Shown: positions 55,266 through 63,984, counted from the first letter of the stretch. The stretch is DNA of 64,000 bases from Phaeacidiphilus oryzae TH49 (GCF_000744815.1 NZ_JQMQ01000005.1:2364055-2428054), one strand, 5' to 3'. Notes: generated from the letters alone by a model not told the origin. Translations and numbers: made by a program.

Positions 55266-58200
55266 GTGAGGCAGAAGAAGACAAACTCCGGACAGCGCCA
55301 GGTCGACCAGGGGTCGACCGGGCGCGGGTCGCGCCCTGCGCAGGGTTCGGGCCCCGGCTTCGCCCCCTTCGGCGCCGCGCCCGGCGGTTCTGCGTCCTCG
55401 GCCCCGGCCTCCGCACGCGGCGCCTCGGCCTCCGGCGCGTCCTCGTCGCCCTTCGGCCCCGGCCCGGCGCCCGGCCCCCGGCCGGGCGGGAGCTCCGCCG
55501 CGGCGGCACCGCCCGGACGCGGCTTCCGCAACTGGCGGGTGCGCTCCCGGCTGACCGCGATCCTGATCGTCCCCGTGGTGGCCGGCCTCTCCTTCGCGGG
55601 GCTGCGGGTCGCGGACGAACTCCAGACCATGTCCGACGCGGGTAAGAACGAGCAGGTCTCCAACCTGGTCTCGCTCGCCACCACCGTCGTCGACGATCTG
55701 GAGCGGGAGCGCGACGAATCCGTCCAGCCGCTGATGAAGGGCAAGCGGAACGACCCCCAGGTCGCCGCCGACCGGCAGCGGACGGACCAGGACATAGCCC
55801 GGCTGGACGCGATGTCCGCCCAGGTCGCCGGGACCGGCGGGGGCGCCGGCGAGGACCATCAGCTGACCACCGAGCTGGCCCAGTTCCGCGCGCTGCGGAA
55901 CGGTAAGGGCAGCATGAAGGTGAGCGGCAAGGACGTCCCGGTCCCCGGCCTCCAGCAGCTCCGCGCCGTCGCGTACGGCAAGCTCTCCCCGCAGGAGACC
56001 CAGCTCGCCTACTCGGCCTACTTCTGGCCGCTGATGGCGCTGGACAACGAGCTGTACTTCGGCAGCAACACGGTGAACAGCCGCGGCCGCGAGCTGTACG
56101 CCCTCACCCTGGCCAAGGCCTCCTACTCCACCGAGCGCAACCTGGTGATGATCGGGCTCGTCCGCGGGCACCTCACCCAGCAGGAGGCGATCGGGATCCA
56201 GGTCGCCAACAAGCTGACCGAGACCGCGATGAACCAGGTCACCACCGGCGGCATCCCGGCCGACCTGGACCTCTACAACCGCGTGGTGAGCTCCCCCGAC
56301 CTGGCCAGGGCCGACGCCGCGGAGAACGCGATCGGCCTCCTCGGGCTCGGTGGCCGCTCCCTCTCCGCCGCCGGGGTCAGCCCCGACGAGTGGTACCAGC
56401 TGGCCTCCGTGCGGGTCGACAAGGAACGCCAGGTCGAGCAGGAGATCACCGACTCGATCGGTTCCGAGGCCAAGCAGGCCAAGACCGACGCGCAGACCCA
56501 GGTGTACATCAACTCCGGGGCGGCGCTCTTCGCCCTCCTCCTCTCGATCCTGCTGACCGGCGCCTTCTCCCGCTCGCTTGTCCGCGGCATGCGGACGCTG
56601 CGGAACAGCGCCCAGGACATCGCCGCCAACCGGCTGCCCGCGGTCGTCGAGCACCTCTCGCAGAACACCCCGGAGCGGGTCAACACCAAGGTCGATCCGA
56701 TCCCGCTGACCGGCCGGGACGAGGTCGGCGAGGTCGCCCGGGCCTTCGACGACGTCCACCGGCAGGCCGTACGGCTCGCCTCCGAGCAGGCCATCCTGCG
56801 CGGCAACGTCAGCGCGATCTTCAGCAACCTGTCCCGCCGCACCCAGGGCCTGATCGAGCGCCAGATCGCGCTGATCACCGACCTGGAGAACAACGAGGGC
56901 GACCCGGACCAGCTGGAGAGCCTGTTCCGGCTGGACCACCTGGCCACCCGCATGCGGCGGAACGGCGAGAACCTGCTGGTGCTCGCGGGCGAGGAGCCCG
57001 GCCGGCAGTGGAACCAGCCGATCCCGCTGGTCGACGTCCTCCGCGCGGCGGCCTCCGAGGTGGAGGAGTACGAGCGGATCGAGCTCAGCGGCATCCCGGA
57101 GACCGACGTCGTCGGCCCCGCCGTCAACGACCTCGTCCACCTCCTGGCCGAGCTGCTGGAGAACGCCACCTCGTTCTCCTCCCCGCAGACCCGGGTGCGG
57201 GTCACTGCCACCCGGCTGCCGGACCAGCGGGTGCTGGTCGAGATCCACGACAAGGGCATCGGGCTCAGCGCCGAGGACTTCGCCGAGATCAACGCCAAGC
57301 TGGCGGCCCCCTCCACCCTGGACGCCTCGGTCTCCCGGCAGATGGGCCTGTACGTGGTCGGGCGGCTGGCCGCCCGGCACAGCGTGCGGGTGCAGCTGCG
57401 GGCGTCGACCGAGGGCACGGGCACCACCTCGCTGGTGATGATCCCGGACCGGCTCACCCAGGCCCCGCAGCCGATGCCGGCCGAGGAGGAGTTCACCGTC
57501 TCCCGGATCGTCGGCGAGGCGGACGCCTCCGCCTACGCCGACCCGACGCGGGATCAGCAGCCGCGTACGGCCGGTGAGTTGGGCTTCGACGAGTCGCGCT
57601 GGGCGGCAGGTCAGGCCGGGCAGATGACCGCGCTGGACTCGGTGCGCCGCTCGCTGGAGGTCGACCGCAGGCGGCGGGCCACCACGGACGGCCCGGAGGG
57701 GCAGCAGTTCGGCGACCCCCAGCAGTACCCGCAGGAGCAGGCCTACCCGCAGGGGCAGGCGTACCCGCAGGAGCAGCCTTTCCCGCAGGGGCAGCCGTCG
57801 TACCCGCAGGGGCAGGCGTCCTACCCGCAGGGGCAGGCCTACCCGTCGGAGCAGCAGCCCTTCGCGGCCGAGTCGCGGTTCCAGCCGGGCACCCCGCAGC
57901 AGTCCGAACCGCAGGCCCTGAGCGGGCAGCCGGAGCAGCGGGCGCTGGAGTCCGGCAGCGGCGCCCAGGCCCCGAGCGGGTGGTCCGCGGGCGCCCCGGG
58001 CGGCGGGCCGTCCTCGTACCCGGCGCCGAGCGGCTACCCGGCGCCCAGCGCCTACCCGAGCGCCCCCGACCAGGCGGGCGGGTACGAGCAGGGGCAGGGC
58101 CTCGGCGGGCAGCGGCCGTACGGTGGCCCGGCCGCCGGCGGCGGCTACCCGTCCGGCGGCAGCGCCTACCCGGCGCCGCAGGCGCCCAGCGCCTACCCCC

Positions 58201-58976
58201 AGTCCCGCCCCTACGGCTCCGACTCCGAGGCCGAGGAGCGCGAGCAGGCCGCCGGGCAGGAGCCGGCCTCGGCCGCGCTGGAGCGGGCCGAGAACGGGCT
58301 GCCGCTGCGGCGACCCGGGCAGACCATCGACGCCGGCTCCGGCATCGGCAGTGCGGCGGACCGTTTCGGCGGGGACGAGCGCGGCGGTGAGCGCGGGGAA
58401 CCCGCCTCCCCCGCCCAGTCGGTGACGCCGAGTCAGTTCGCCCCGGCGACCCGGCCCGCGACCGGCGGGCCCGCCTCGGGCCGGCCGGCCGGCGGCGGCG
58501 GGGGCGGGCAGCCGAACTGGTTCAGCCGCAGCTCCGCCCGGGTGAGCGGCCCGGCCTCCACCGGCGGGTCCGTCGGCTCGTCCACCGGCTCGTCCACCGG
58601 CTCGTCCGTGGGCGGAACCGGCGCCGGAGCGGCCGGCGGCCGGGAGGAGAGCGGCTGGCGTTCGCCCGCCGACGACTCCTGGCAGCAGGCCTCCCAGGTC
58701 CAGCGGCCGGCCTCCGGCGGCACCACCTCCTCGGGCCTCCCGCTGCGCGTCCCGCGCCAGAACCTGGTGCCGGGCAACGCGCCCACCGTCGAGGAGTACA
58801 CGGGCCCGCAGATCTCCCGGGACCCCGGCGAGGTCCGCGGCCGGCTCTCCAGCCTGCTCCGCGGCGTCGAGCAGGGGCGCAGCACCAGCGCCGAGACCGA
58901 GACTTCATCCGCTTCTCCCGATCAGCACGGCGGCACCGATTACTTCGGCGACCCCCACCCCCAGGAGCGTCAGTGA
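55266..58976 (+). CDS. cvnA2: Conservon sensor kinase CvnA (second conservon)
   Basis: 1236 residues, the same layout as the first: first membrane helix about 95-115, extracytoplasmic domain, second helix about 413-435, HAMP, kinase-like region (LDHLATRMRRNGENLLVLAG near 556, N-box ELLENATSFS near 631, DKGIGLS near 663), then a 500-residue disordered tail. The tail has about seven [YF]PQ[EG]Q repeats around residues 818-860 and a GSSTGSSTGSS tract. The GTG at 55266 was chosen; the longer frame into the spacer is unsupported. Its last bases overlap cvnB2 (GTGA). Confidence 0.92.
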   Translation: MRQKKTNSGQRQVDQGSTGRGSRPAQGSGPGFAPFGAAPGGSASSAPASARGASASGASSSPFGPGPAPGPRPGGSSAAAAPPGRGFRNWRVRSRLTAILIVPVVAGLSFAGLRVADELQTMSDAGKNEQVSNLVSLATTVVDDLERERDESVQPLMKGKRNDPQVAADRQRTDQDIARLDAMSAQVAGTGGGAGEDHQLTTELAQFRALRNGKGSMKVSGKDVPVPGLQQLRAVAYGKLSPQETQLAYSAYFWPLMALDNELYFGSNTVNSRGRELYALTLAKASYSTERNLVMIGLVRGHLTQQEAIGIQVANKLTETAMNQVTTGGIPADLDLYNRVVSSPDLARADAAENAIGLLGLGGRSLSAAGVSPDEWYQLASVRVDKERQVEQEITDSIGSEAKQAKTDAQTQVYINSGAALFALLLSILLTGAFSRSLVRGMRTLRNSAQDIAANRLPAVVEHLSQNTPERVNTKVDPIPLTGRDEVGEVARAFDDVHRQAVRLASEQAILRGNVSAIFSNLSRRTQGLIERQIALITDLENNEGDPDQLESLFRLDHLATRMRRNGENLLVLAGEEPGRQWNQPIPLVDVLRAAASEVEEYERIELSGIPETDVVGPAVNDLVHLLAELLENATSFSSPQTRVRVTATRLPDQRVLVEIHDKGIGLSAEDFAEINAKLAAPSTLDASVSRQMGLYVVGRLAARHSVRVQLRASTEGTGTTSLVMIPDRLTQAPQPMPAEEEFTVSRIVGEADASAYADPTRDQQPRTAGELGFDESRWAAGQAGQMTALDSVRRSLEVDRRRRATTDGPEGQQFGDPQQYPQEQAYPQGQAYPQEQPFPQGQPSYPQGQASYPQGQAYPSEQQPFAAESRFQPGTPQQSEPQALSGQPEQRALESGSGAQAPSGWSAGAPGGGPSSYPAPSGYPAPSAYPSAPDQAGGYEQGQGLGGQRPYGGPAAGGGYPSGGSAYPAPQAPSAYPQSRPYGSDSEAEEREQAAGQEPASAALERAENGLPLRRPGQTIDAGSGIGSAADRFGGDERGGERGEPASPAQSVTPSQFAPATRPATGGPASGRPAGGGGGGQPNWFSRSSARVSGPASTGGSVGSSTGSSTGSSVGGTGAGAAGGREESGWRSPADDSWQQASQVQRPASGGTTSSGLPLRVPRQNLVPGNAPTVEEYTGPQISRDPGEVRGRLSSLLRGVEQGRSTSAETETSSASPDQHGGTDYFGDPHPQERQ

Positions 58977-59395
58977 CCCAGATGAGCCAAGCGGCACAGA
59001 ACCTGAACTGGTTGATCACCAGTTTTGTGGAGAACACCCCGGGGGTGTCGCACACGGTGGTGGTCTCCGCGGACGGACTGCTGCTCGCGATGTCGGAGGG
59101 CTTCCCCCGGGACCGCGCGGATCAACTCGCGGCCGTGGCCTCGGGATTGACTTCTCTGACCCAGGGCGCCTCGCGGATCTTCGAAGGCGGCGGTGTCAAC
59201 CAGACCGTGGTGGAGATGGAGCGCGGGTTCCTCTTCATCATGGCCATCTCCGACGGTTCGTCACTCGCGGTGCTCTCCGCCCCGGACAGTGACATCGGTC
59301 TCGTCGGATACGAAATGGCTCTCCTGGTCGACCGGGCCGGTGATGTACTCACCCCGGCGCTGCGCGCCGAGCTCCAGGGCAGCCTGCTCCACTAG
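58973..59395 (+). CDS. cvnB2: Roadblock/LC7 protein CvnB (second conservon)
   Basis: 140 residues, nearly identical to the first CvnB apart from the N-terminus (MTQMSQAAQNLNWLI) and a few substitutions. The GTG start overlaps the cvnA2 stop by 4 bp. Expected partner of the GTPase CvnD2. Confidence 0.95.
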   Translation: MTQMSQAAQNLNWLITSFVENTPGVSHTVVVSADGLLLAMSEGFPRDRADQLAAVASGLTSLTQGASRIFEGGGVNQTVVEMERGFLFIMAISDGSSLAVLSAPDSDIGLVGYEMALLVDRAGDVLTPALRAELQGSLLH

Positions 59396-59492
59396 GCGCC
59401 CGACGGTCCCGGCGCCGCGTGCGCCGGGCCTGATGCACCGTCACCATCGGCGCCCGGCCGGCGCCTTGGCAGCACCACCGTGAGGAGGAACA

Positions 59493-60176
59493 GTGACACC
59501 GCCCGAGGACCAGCACGGTCAGTTCGGCGTCCCCTACCCCGGTGCGGGCCAGGACGCCTTCGGCGTGCCCGGCGCCGACTCGGCCCAGCGGGATTCGCGG
59601 TCGCCCCAGGGGGCCCATGCCGCACACGGCGGAGGGCCCGGCGAGGCCCCGCCGTCCTCGATCTACCCCGACGGAGGTTCCGGCCCGAACTGGGCGGACG
59701 CCGGCGCGGCCTTCCGCACCCCTCCGCGCGCCGGTGAATCGGCGCAGCTCAACACCGCCGAGGAGTACGGCGGTTGGGACAACGACCCGTGGGGACTGCA
59801 GACCGCCCCGGTCTCCGAGCCGCACGGTGAGCAGGAGTCGCTGATCCGCCCGTACGCGATGACGGGTGGGCGTACCAAGCCGCGGTACCAGCTGGCCATC
59901 GAGGCCCTGGTGTCCACCACCGCGCATCCGGACCGCATCGGCGGGCTGCTGCCCGAGCACCAGCGGATCTGCGACCTGTGCATGGAACTCAAGTCGGTGG
60001 CCGAGGTCTCCGCCCTGCTGCACATGCCGCTGGGCGTGGCCCGGATCCTCGTAGCCGACCTGGCCGAATCCGGCCTGGTCGCCATCCACCAACCCGCTGC
60101 CGCCGGGGCCGACGCCGGCGGACAGCCCGACGTGACACTGCTCGAAAGGGTGCTCAGTGGACTTCGCAAGCTCTAG
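59493..60176 (+). CDS. cvnC2: DUF742 protein CvnC (second conservon)
   Basis: 227 residues. An acidic, Gly/Pro-rich N-terminus of about 115 residues that is unlike the first CvnC, then a DUF742 domain from RPYAMTGGRTKPRYQLAIEAL. The GTG follows GAGGAGGAACA. It overlaps cvnD2 by 20 bp. The last 33 codons are identical in DNA to cvnC1. Confidence 0.93.
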   Translation: MTPPEDQHGQFGVPYPGAGQDAFGVPGADSAQRDSRSPQGAHAAHGGGPGEAPPSSIYPDGGSGPNWADAGAAFRTPPRAGESAQLNTAEEYGGWDNDPWGLQTAPVSEPHGEQESLIRPYAMTGGRTKPRYQLAIEALVSTTAHPDRIGGLLPEHQRICDLCMELKSVAEVSALLHMPLGVARILVADLAESGLVAIHQPAAAGADAGGQPDVTLLERVLSGLRKL

Positions 60177-60539
60177 CGGCGCAGCCTCGACAGGCTCCGC
60201 GGCCGCCGTCCCCGGAGCCCGTACCACCACCTCGGCGAAGATCGTCGTCGCCGGCGGCTTCGGCGTGGGCAAGACCACCCTCGTCGGCGCCGTCTCCGAG
60301 ATCAACCCCCTGCGCACCGAGGCCGTCATGACCTCCGCCTCCGCAGGCATCGACGACATCAGCAAAGTCGCCGACAAGACCACCACCACCGTGGCCATGG
60401 ACTTCGGCCGCATCACCCTCGACGAAGACCTCATCCTCTACCTCTTCGGCACCCCCGGCCAGGACCGCTTCTGGTTCATGTGGGACGACCTCGTACGCGG
60501 CGCCATCGGCGCCGTCGTCCTCGTCGACACCCGGCGGCT
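60075..60539 (+). repeat. Near-identical tract shared by the two conservons (copy 2)
   Basis: Second copy of the tract at 54250-54714, offset by 5825 bp. The single difference is at 60492. It covers the end of cvnC2 and the first two thirds of cvnD2. Confidence 0.95.
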
Positions 60540-60768
60540 GGCGGACTGCTTCCCGGCGATCGACTACTTCGAGAACAGCGGACTCCCCTTCATCATCGCG
60601 CTGAACGCGTTCGACGGGCAGCAGCCGCACACCGCAGACGAGGTCCGCGAGGCGCTCCAGCTGGGACCGGACATCCCGATCCTCAGCACGGACGCGCGGC
60701 GCCGGGACTCGGCGAAGGCGACGCTGATCACGCTGGTCGAGCACGCGCTGCTGGCGCGGCTGCGGTAA
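60157..60768 (+). CDS. cvnD2: Conservon GTPase CvnD (second conservon)
   Basis: 203 residues. Same motifs as CvnD1 (GGFGVGKTT; FGTPGQDRFWFMW). The G4 position reads LNAFDG, so neither copy has the usual Lys. Differs from CvnD1 at only a few residues, all in the last third, where the DNA identity is lower and the codons diverge. Confidence 0.95.
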   Translation: MDFASSSGAASTGSAAAVPGARTTTSAKIVVAGGFGVGKTTLVGAVSEINPLRTEAVMTSASAGIDDISKVADKTTTTVAMDFGRITLDEDLILYLFGTPGQDRFWFMWDDLVRGAIGAVVLVDTRRLADCFPAIDYFENSGLPFIIALNAFDGQQPHTADEVREALQLGPDIPILSTDARRRDSAKATLITLVEHALLARLR

Positions 60769-60806
60769 GAAGCACACCGGGGGGACGGCCCCCCCGACCC
60801 CCAACG

Positions 60807-60890
60807 GCGCGGCAGTCGGTGGCGGAGACCGGGTTGTGCGACCCAGTGCCCGCCGCCGAGTGCGGCGCCGTAGCCGTTCCGGGCGCGCGG
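60807..60890. repeat. Dispersed palindromic repeat, core-type copy
   Basis: Contains gtcggtggcggagaccgggttg and, inverted, ccgccgccgagtgcggcgccgtag; the same inner core as at 30181, 38783 and 43090. It lies in the short gap between the convergent cvnD2 and cimA and could end both transcripts. Confidence 0.65.
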
Positions 60891-60891
60891 C

Positions 60892-62493
60892 CTACTCCGC
60901 GGGGGTCTGGCCGGCCTTGAGGAGGCCGTAGGTGTAGGCGTCGTCCAGGGCCTGCCAGGAGGCGGCGATGACGTTGGAGCCGACGCCCACCGTGGACCAC
61001 TCGCTCTTGCCGTCGCTGGTGGTGACCAGGACGCGGGTGACGGACTCGGTGCCGTGCCGCTCCTCCAGGATGCGGACCTTGTAGTCCACCAGCTCGAAGG
61101 CGGCGAGCTGCGGGTAGATCCGCTCCAGCCCGGCCCGGAGCGCCCGGTCGAGGGCGTTCACCGGACCGTTCCCCTCCCCCGTGGTGACCAGGCGCTCGCC
61201 CTTGGCCCACAGCTTCACGGTGGCCTCGTTGGCCTGCTCGCCGTCCGGCCGCTGCTCGACGATGGCCCGCCAGCTCTCCAGCGCGAAGAAGCGCTGGGGC
61301 AGGTCGCCCGACTGCTCCCGGAGGAGGAGTTCGAAGGAGGCGTCCGCGGCCTCGTAGGTGTAGCCGGCGTTCTCCCGCTCCTTGAGGACGTCGACGACCC
61401 GGCCCACCAGCTCCCGGTCCCCGCTCAGGTCGAAGCCCAGCTCCTTGCCCTTGAGCTCGACGGAGGCCCGGCCGGCCATGTCGGAGACCAGCATCCGCAT
61501 GGTGTTGCCGACCAGCTCCGGGTCGATGTGCTGGTAGAGGTCCGGGTCCACCTTGATCGCGGAGGCGTGCAGCCCGCCCTTGTGGGCGAAGGCCGAGACG
61601 CCGACGTACGGCTGGTGGGTGGCCGGGGCGAGGTTGACCACCTCGGCGATGGCGTGCGAGATCCGGGTCATCTCGGCGAGCCGGCCGGCCGGGAGGACGC
61701 TGCGGCCGAGCTTCAGTTCGAGGGCCGCGGTGACCGGGAAGAGGTTGGCGTTGCCGACCCGCTCGCCGTAGCCGTTCGCGGTGCACTGGACGTGGGTGGC
61801 GCCGCCCTCGACCGCGGCCAGGGTGTTGGCCACCGCGCAGCCGGTGTCGTCCTGGGCGTGGATGCCGAGCCGGGCGCCGGTCTCGGCGAGGGTGTCGGCG
61901 ACGATCTCGCGTACGCCGGACGGCAGCATCCCGCCGTTGGTGTCGCACAGGACGACGACGTCGGCGCCGGCCTCGTGGGCCGTGCGGACGACGGAGAGGG
62001 CGTACTCGCGGTTGGCCCGATAGCCGTCGAAGTAGTGCTCGCAGTCGATGAAGACCCGGCGGCCCTGCGCGCGGAGGAACTCCACGGAGTCGCGGACCAT
62101 GGCGAGGTTCTCGTCCAGGGTGGTGCGCAGCGCCAGCTCCACGTGCCGGTCGTGGGACTTGGCGACCAGGGTGACCACCGGGGCGCCCGAGTCGAGGAGC
62201 GCCTTGAGCTGCTGGTCCTCGGCGGCGGTGCCGTTGGCGCGGCGGGTGGAGCCGAAGGCGACCAGCTGGGCGTGGGAGAGGTCGAGCTCGGTCGCGGCGC
62301 GGGAGAAGAACTCGGTGTCGCGGGGGTTGGCGCCGGGCCAGCCGCCCTCGATGAAGCCGACGCCGAACTCGTCCAGATGGCGGGCGATGGTGAGCTTGTC
62401 CGCGACGGTCAGCTTGATGCCTTCGCGCTGGGCGCCGTCTCGGAGGGTGGTGTCGAAGACGTGGAAGGCGTCGGAGGTGGGCTGGGTAGTCAT
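60892..62493 (-). CDS. cimA: Citramalate synthase
   Basis: 533 residues. Condenses acetyl-CoA and pyruvate to citramalate, a route to 2-oxobutyrate for isoleucine. The HMGL-like barrel has DTTLRDGAQREGIKLTVADK near residue 12 with catalytic Arg/Asp, the metal motif in HxH form within SAFAHKGGLHASAI near 312, and GNANLFPV near 257. A C-terminal LeuA-type allosteric domain (from about 420) is present and likely binds an end product. The ATG at 62493 follows AGGAG by 7 nt; the open frame runs 63 codons upstream through the attenuator and is not coding there. Confidence 0.93.
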   Translation of the reverse strand: MTTQPTSDAFHVFDTTLRDGAQREGIKLTVADKLTIARHLDEFGVGFIEGGWPGANPRDTEFFSRAATELDLSHAQLVAFGSTRRANGTAAEDQQLKALLDSGAPVVTLVAKSHDRHVELALRTTLDENLAMVRDSVEFLRAQGRRVFIDCEHYFDGYRANREYALSVVRTAHEAGADVVVLCDTNGGMLPSGVREIVADTLAETGARLGIHAQDDTGCAVANTLAAVEGGATHVQCTANGYGERVGNANLFPVTAALELKLGRSVLPAGRLAEMTRISHAIAEVVNLAPATHQPYVGVSAFAHKGGLHASAIKVDPDLYQHIDPELVGNTMRMLVSDMAGRASVELKGKELGFDLSGDRELVGRVVDVLKERENAGYTYEAADASFELLLREQSGDLPQRFFALESWRAIVEQRPDGEQANEATVKLWAKGERLVTTGEGNGPVNALDRALRAGLERIYPQLAAFELVDYKVRILEERHGTESVTRVLVTTSDGKSEWSTVGVGSNVIAASWQALDDAYTYGLLKAGQTPAE

Positions 62494-62529
62494 CGGGGTG
62501 CTCCTGTCTCCTGTGCGGAGGGGTGGCCC

Positions 62530-62563
62530 AAAACAAAAGACCCCTCGCGGGTGCGAGAGGTCT
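62530..62563 (-). terminator. Attenuator terminator of cimA
   Basis: An 11-bp stem (AGACCTCTCGC / GCGAGGGGTCT, one G-T pair) with an ACCC loop, followed by TTTTGTTTT on the minus strand, about 40 nt before the cimA start. A textbook intrinsic terminator in the wrong place for an ordinary leader. Confidence 0.85.
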
Positions 62564-62579
62564 GCGCGCGGGTCTGGGA

Positions 62580-62608
62580 CGCGGTGGGCGGACGGGGTCG
62601 TCACCGCG
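62580..62608 (-). promoter_or_regulatory. Leader hairpin overlapping the leader-peptide stop
   Basis: CGCGGTG and CACCGCG form a perfect 7-bp stem that includes the TGA of the leader peptide. In attenuators such a hairpin is the pause or anti-terminator element. Confidence 0.5.
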
Positions 62609-62651
62609 GACCGGCGCGCCTGGCGGTAATAATGCTGAGCCGCTCGGGCAT
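62601..62651 (-). CDS. Leader peptide of cimA with tandem isoleucine codons
   Basis: 16 codons encoding MPERLSIITARRAGPR. It has Leu-Ser followed by two ATT isoleucine codons, very rare in this GC-rich genome. The TARR sequence after the hydrophobic codons is as in the leader peptide of Corynebacterium ilvBNC as I recall it. Its stop codon sits in the first leader hairpin and the terminator follows. The start lacks a strong ribosome-binding site, and the transcript may begin close to it. Confidence 0.6.
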   Translation of the reverse strand: MPERLSIITARRAGPR

Positions 62652-62696
62652 GTTCGGCAGTTTGCCACAGCGCGGCGCGCACGGGGACGCGGTCTC

Positions 62697-62703
62697 AGTA
62701 TCC
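62697..62703 (-). promoter_or_regulatory. Candidate -10 element of cimA
   Basis: GGATACTGAGAC on the minus strand. The same GGATACTGrGAC words occur upstream of ilvE (63978-63984), so this is probably the shared -10 region. It would place the transcription start about 35 nt before the leader peptide. No clear -35 is seen. Confidence 0.45.
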
Positions 62704-62732
62704 GGTCACCGTGGCGGACGGCCGCCGCAGTT

Positions 62733-62779
62733 CCCCGCGCCCCTGGATCCGCCCTTCGGGCCGCATCCGGGGCGCGGGG
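62733..62779 (-). terminator. Repeat-derived terminator of ilvE
   Basis: CCCCGCGCCCC / GGGGCGCGGGG, 11 bp perfect, continued inward by GGAT/ATCC and GCCC/GGGC stems. It lies 14 bp after the ilvE stop and is a hairpin copy of the dispersed repeat (right arm: cagttccccgcgcccctg). Confidence 0.7.
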
Positions 62780-62792
62780 GCCGCCGCGGGCG

Positions 62793-63872
62793 TCAGGCGA
62801 TCGGGTGGCGCCAGCCGTGGGGGTCCTCGGCGTTGCCGGTCTGCAGGGAGAGCAGCGCCTCGCGGAGCCGGAGGGTGACCGGCCCGGGCTCGCCGGAGCC
62901 CTGCGTCCAGGCGGCGCCCTTGGTCTTCACCTCGCCGACGGGGGTGATGACGGCGGCCGTGCCGCACGCGAAGACCTCGGTGAGGCTGCCGTTCGCGGTG
63001 TCCTCGCGCCACTGGTCGACGGAGATCCGGGCCTCCTCGGACTCGTAGCCGAGGTCGCGGGCGAGGGTGAGGAGGGAGTCGCGGGTCACGCCCTCCAGGA
63101 GGGAGCCGGTGAGGGCGGGGGTGACGATCCGGTCCCCGTACACGAAGTACAGGTTCATCCCGCCGAGCTCCTCGACCCACCGGCGCTCGACCGCGTCCAG
63201 GTAGGCGACCTGCGCGCAGCCCTGTTCGGCCGCCTCGGCCTGGGCCAGCAGGGAGGCCGCGTAGTTGCCGCCGGTCTTGGCGTCGCCCATGCCGCCGGGG
63301 ACGGCGCGGACGCGGTCCTGGGAGATCCAGATGGAGACCGGCTTGACCCCGCCCGGGAAGTACGGGCCGGCCGGCGAGGCGATCACCAGGAAGAGGTACT
63401 CGTTGGCCGGCTTCACGCCGAGCCCGACCTCGGACGCGATCATGAACGGGCGGAGGTAGAGGGAGGCCTCGCCGCCGTGCGGGGGGACCCACTCCACGTC
63501 CTGCGCGACCAGCGCGTCGCAGGCCTCGATGAAGGTCTCGACCGGGAGCTCCGGCATCGCCAGGGTGCGCGCCGAGTGCTGGAAGCGGAGCGCGTTGCGC
63601 TCGGGACGGAAGAGGGCGACGCCGCCGTCCGGCTGCCGGTACGCCTTCAGGCCCTCGAAGATCTCCTGCGCGTAGTGGAGGGTCATGTTCGCCGGGTCCA
63701 TCTCCAGCGGTCCGTACGGGACCAGCTGGGCGTCGTGCCAGCCGCGGCCCTCGGTCCACCGGATGGTCACCATGTTGTCGGTGAAGTAGCGGCCGAACCC
63801 GGGGGCGGCCAGGCGGGCTTCGCGCTCGGCGGCGGGAAGCGGGTGGGCGGAGGGCTTGAGTTCGATCTGCAT
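62793..63872 (-). CDS. ilvE: Branched-chain amino acid aminotransferase
   Basis: 359 residues. PLP enzyme for the last step of leucine, isoleucine and valine synthesis. The PLP lysine is predicted as Lys199 in GGMGDAKTGGNYAAS; AQEIFEGLKAYR near residue 68, YLRPFMIASE near 139 and EVFACGTAAVITPV near 310 are typical of the class IV fold. Transcribed toward cimA, which shares its promoter word and pathway. Confidence 0.96.
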   Translation of the reverse strand: MQIELKPSAHPLPAAEREARLAAPGFGRYFTDNMVTIRWTEGRGWHDAQLVPYGPLEMDPANMTLHYAQEIFEGLKAYRQPDGGVALFRPERNALRFQHSARTLAMPELPVETFIEACDALVAQDVEWVPPHGGEASLYLRPFMIASEVGLGVKPANEYLFLVIASPAGPYFPGGVKPVSIWISQDRVRAVPGGMGDAKTGGNYAASLLAQAEAAEQGCAQVAYLDAVERRWVEELGGMNLYFVYGDRIVTPALTGSLLEGVTRDSLLTLARDLGYESEEARISVDQWREDTANGSLTEVFACGTAAVITPVGEVKTKGAAWTQGSGEPGPVTLRLREALLSLQTGNAEDPHGWRHPIA

Positions 63873-63923
63873 GTTCGGGTTCGTCCTTCACCTGTCGTCG
63901 TGACGGGACGTGCGCCTGCCGGG

Positions 63924-63984
63924 GTTTCACCGCACTCGCGCGGGGGCTGGCTGAAACTCTCGGTACTCGGACGTCCCAGTATCC
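63924..63984 (-). promoter_or_regulatory. ilvE upstream region with candidate promoter and inverted repeat
   Basis: On the minus strand GGATACT (63978-63984) is a candidate -10 with the same flanks as before cimA. Between it and the ATG, GTTTCA / TGAAAC (63924-63929 and 63952-63957) forms a perfect 6-bp inverted repeat in the leader. The -35 would be at the edge of the window. Confidence 0.4.

Noticed and set aside
57720-57860. Tandem repeat in the second cvnA as CRISPR
   Set aside because: In-frame [YF]PQ[EG]Q codon repeats, 15-18 bp, no spacers.
62494-62682. N-terminal extension of cimA to 62682
   Set aside because: It would translate through the terminator hairpin and leader peptide; the ATG at 62493 has a strong ribosome-binding site and begins the conserved domain.
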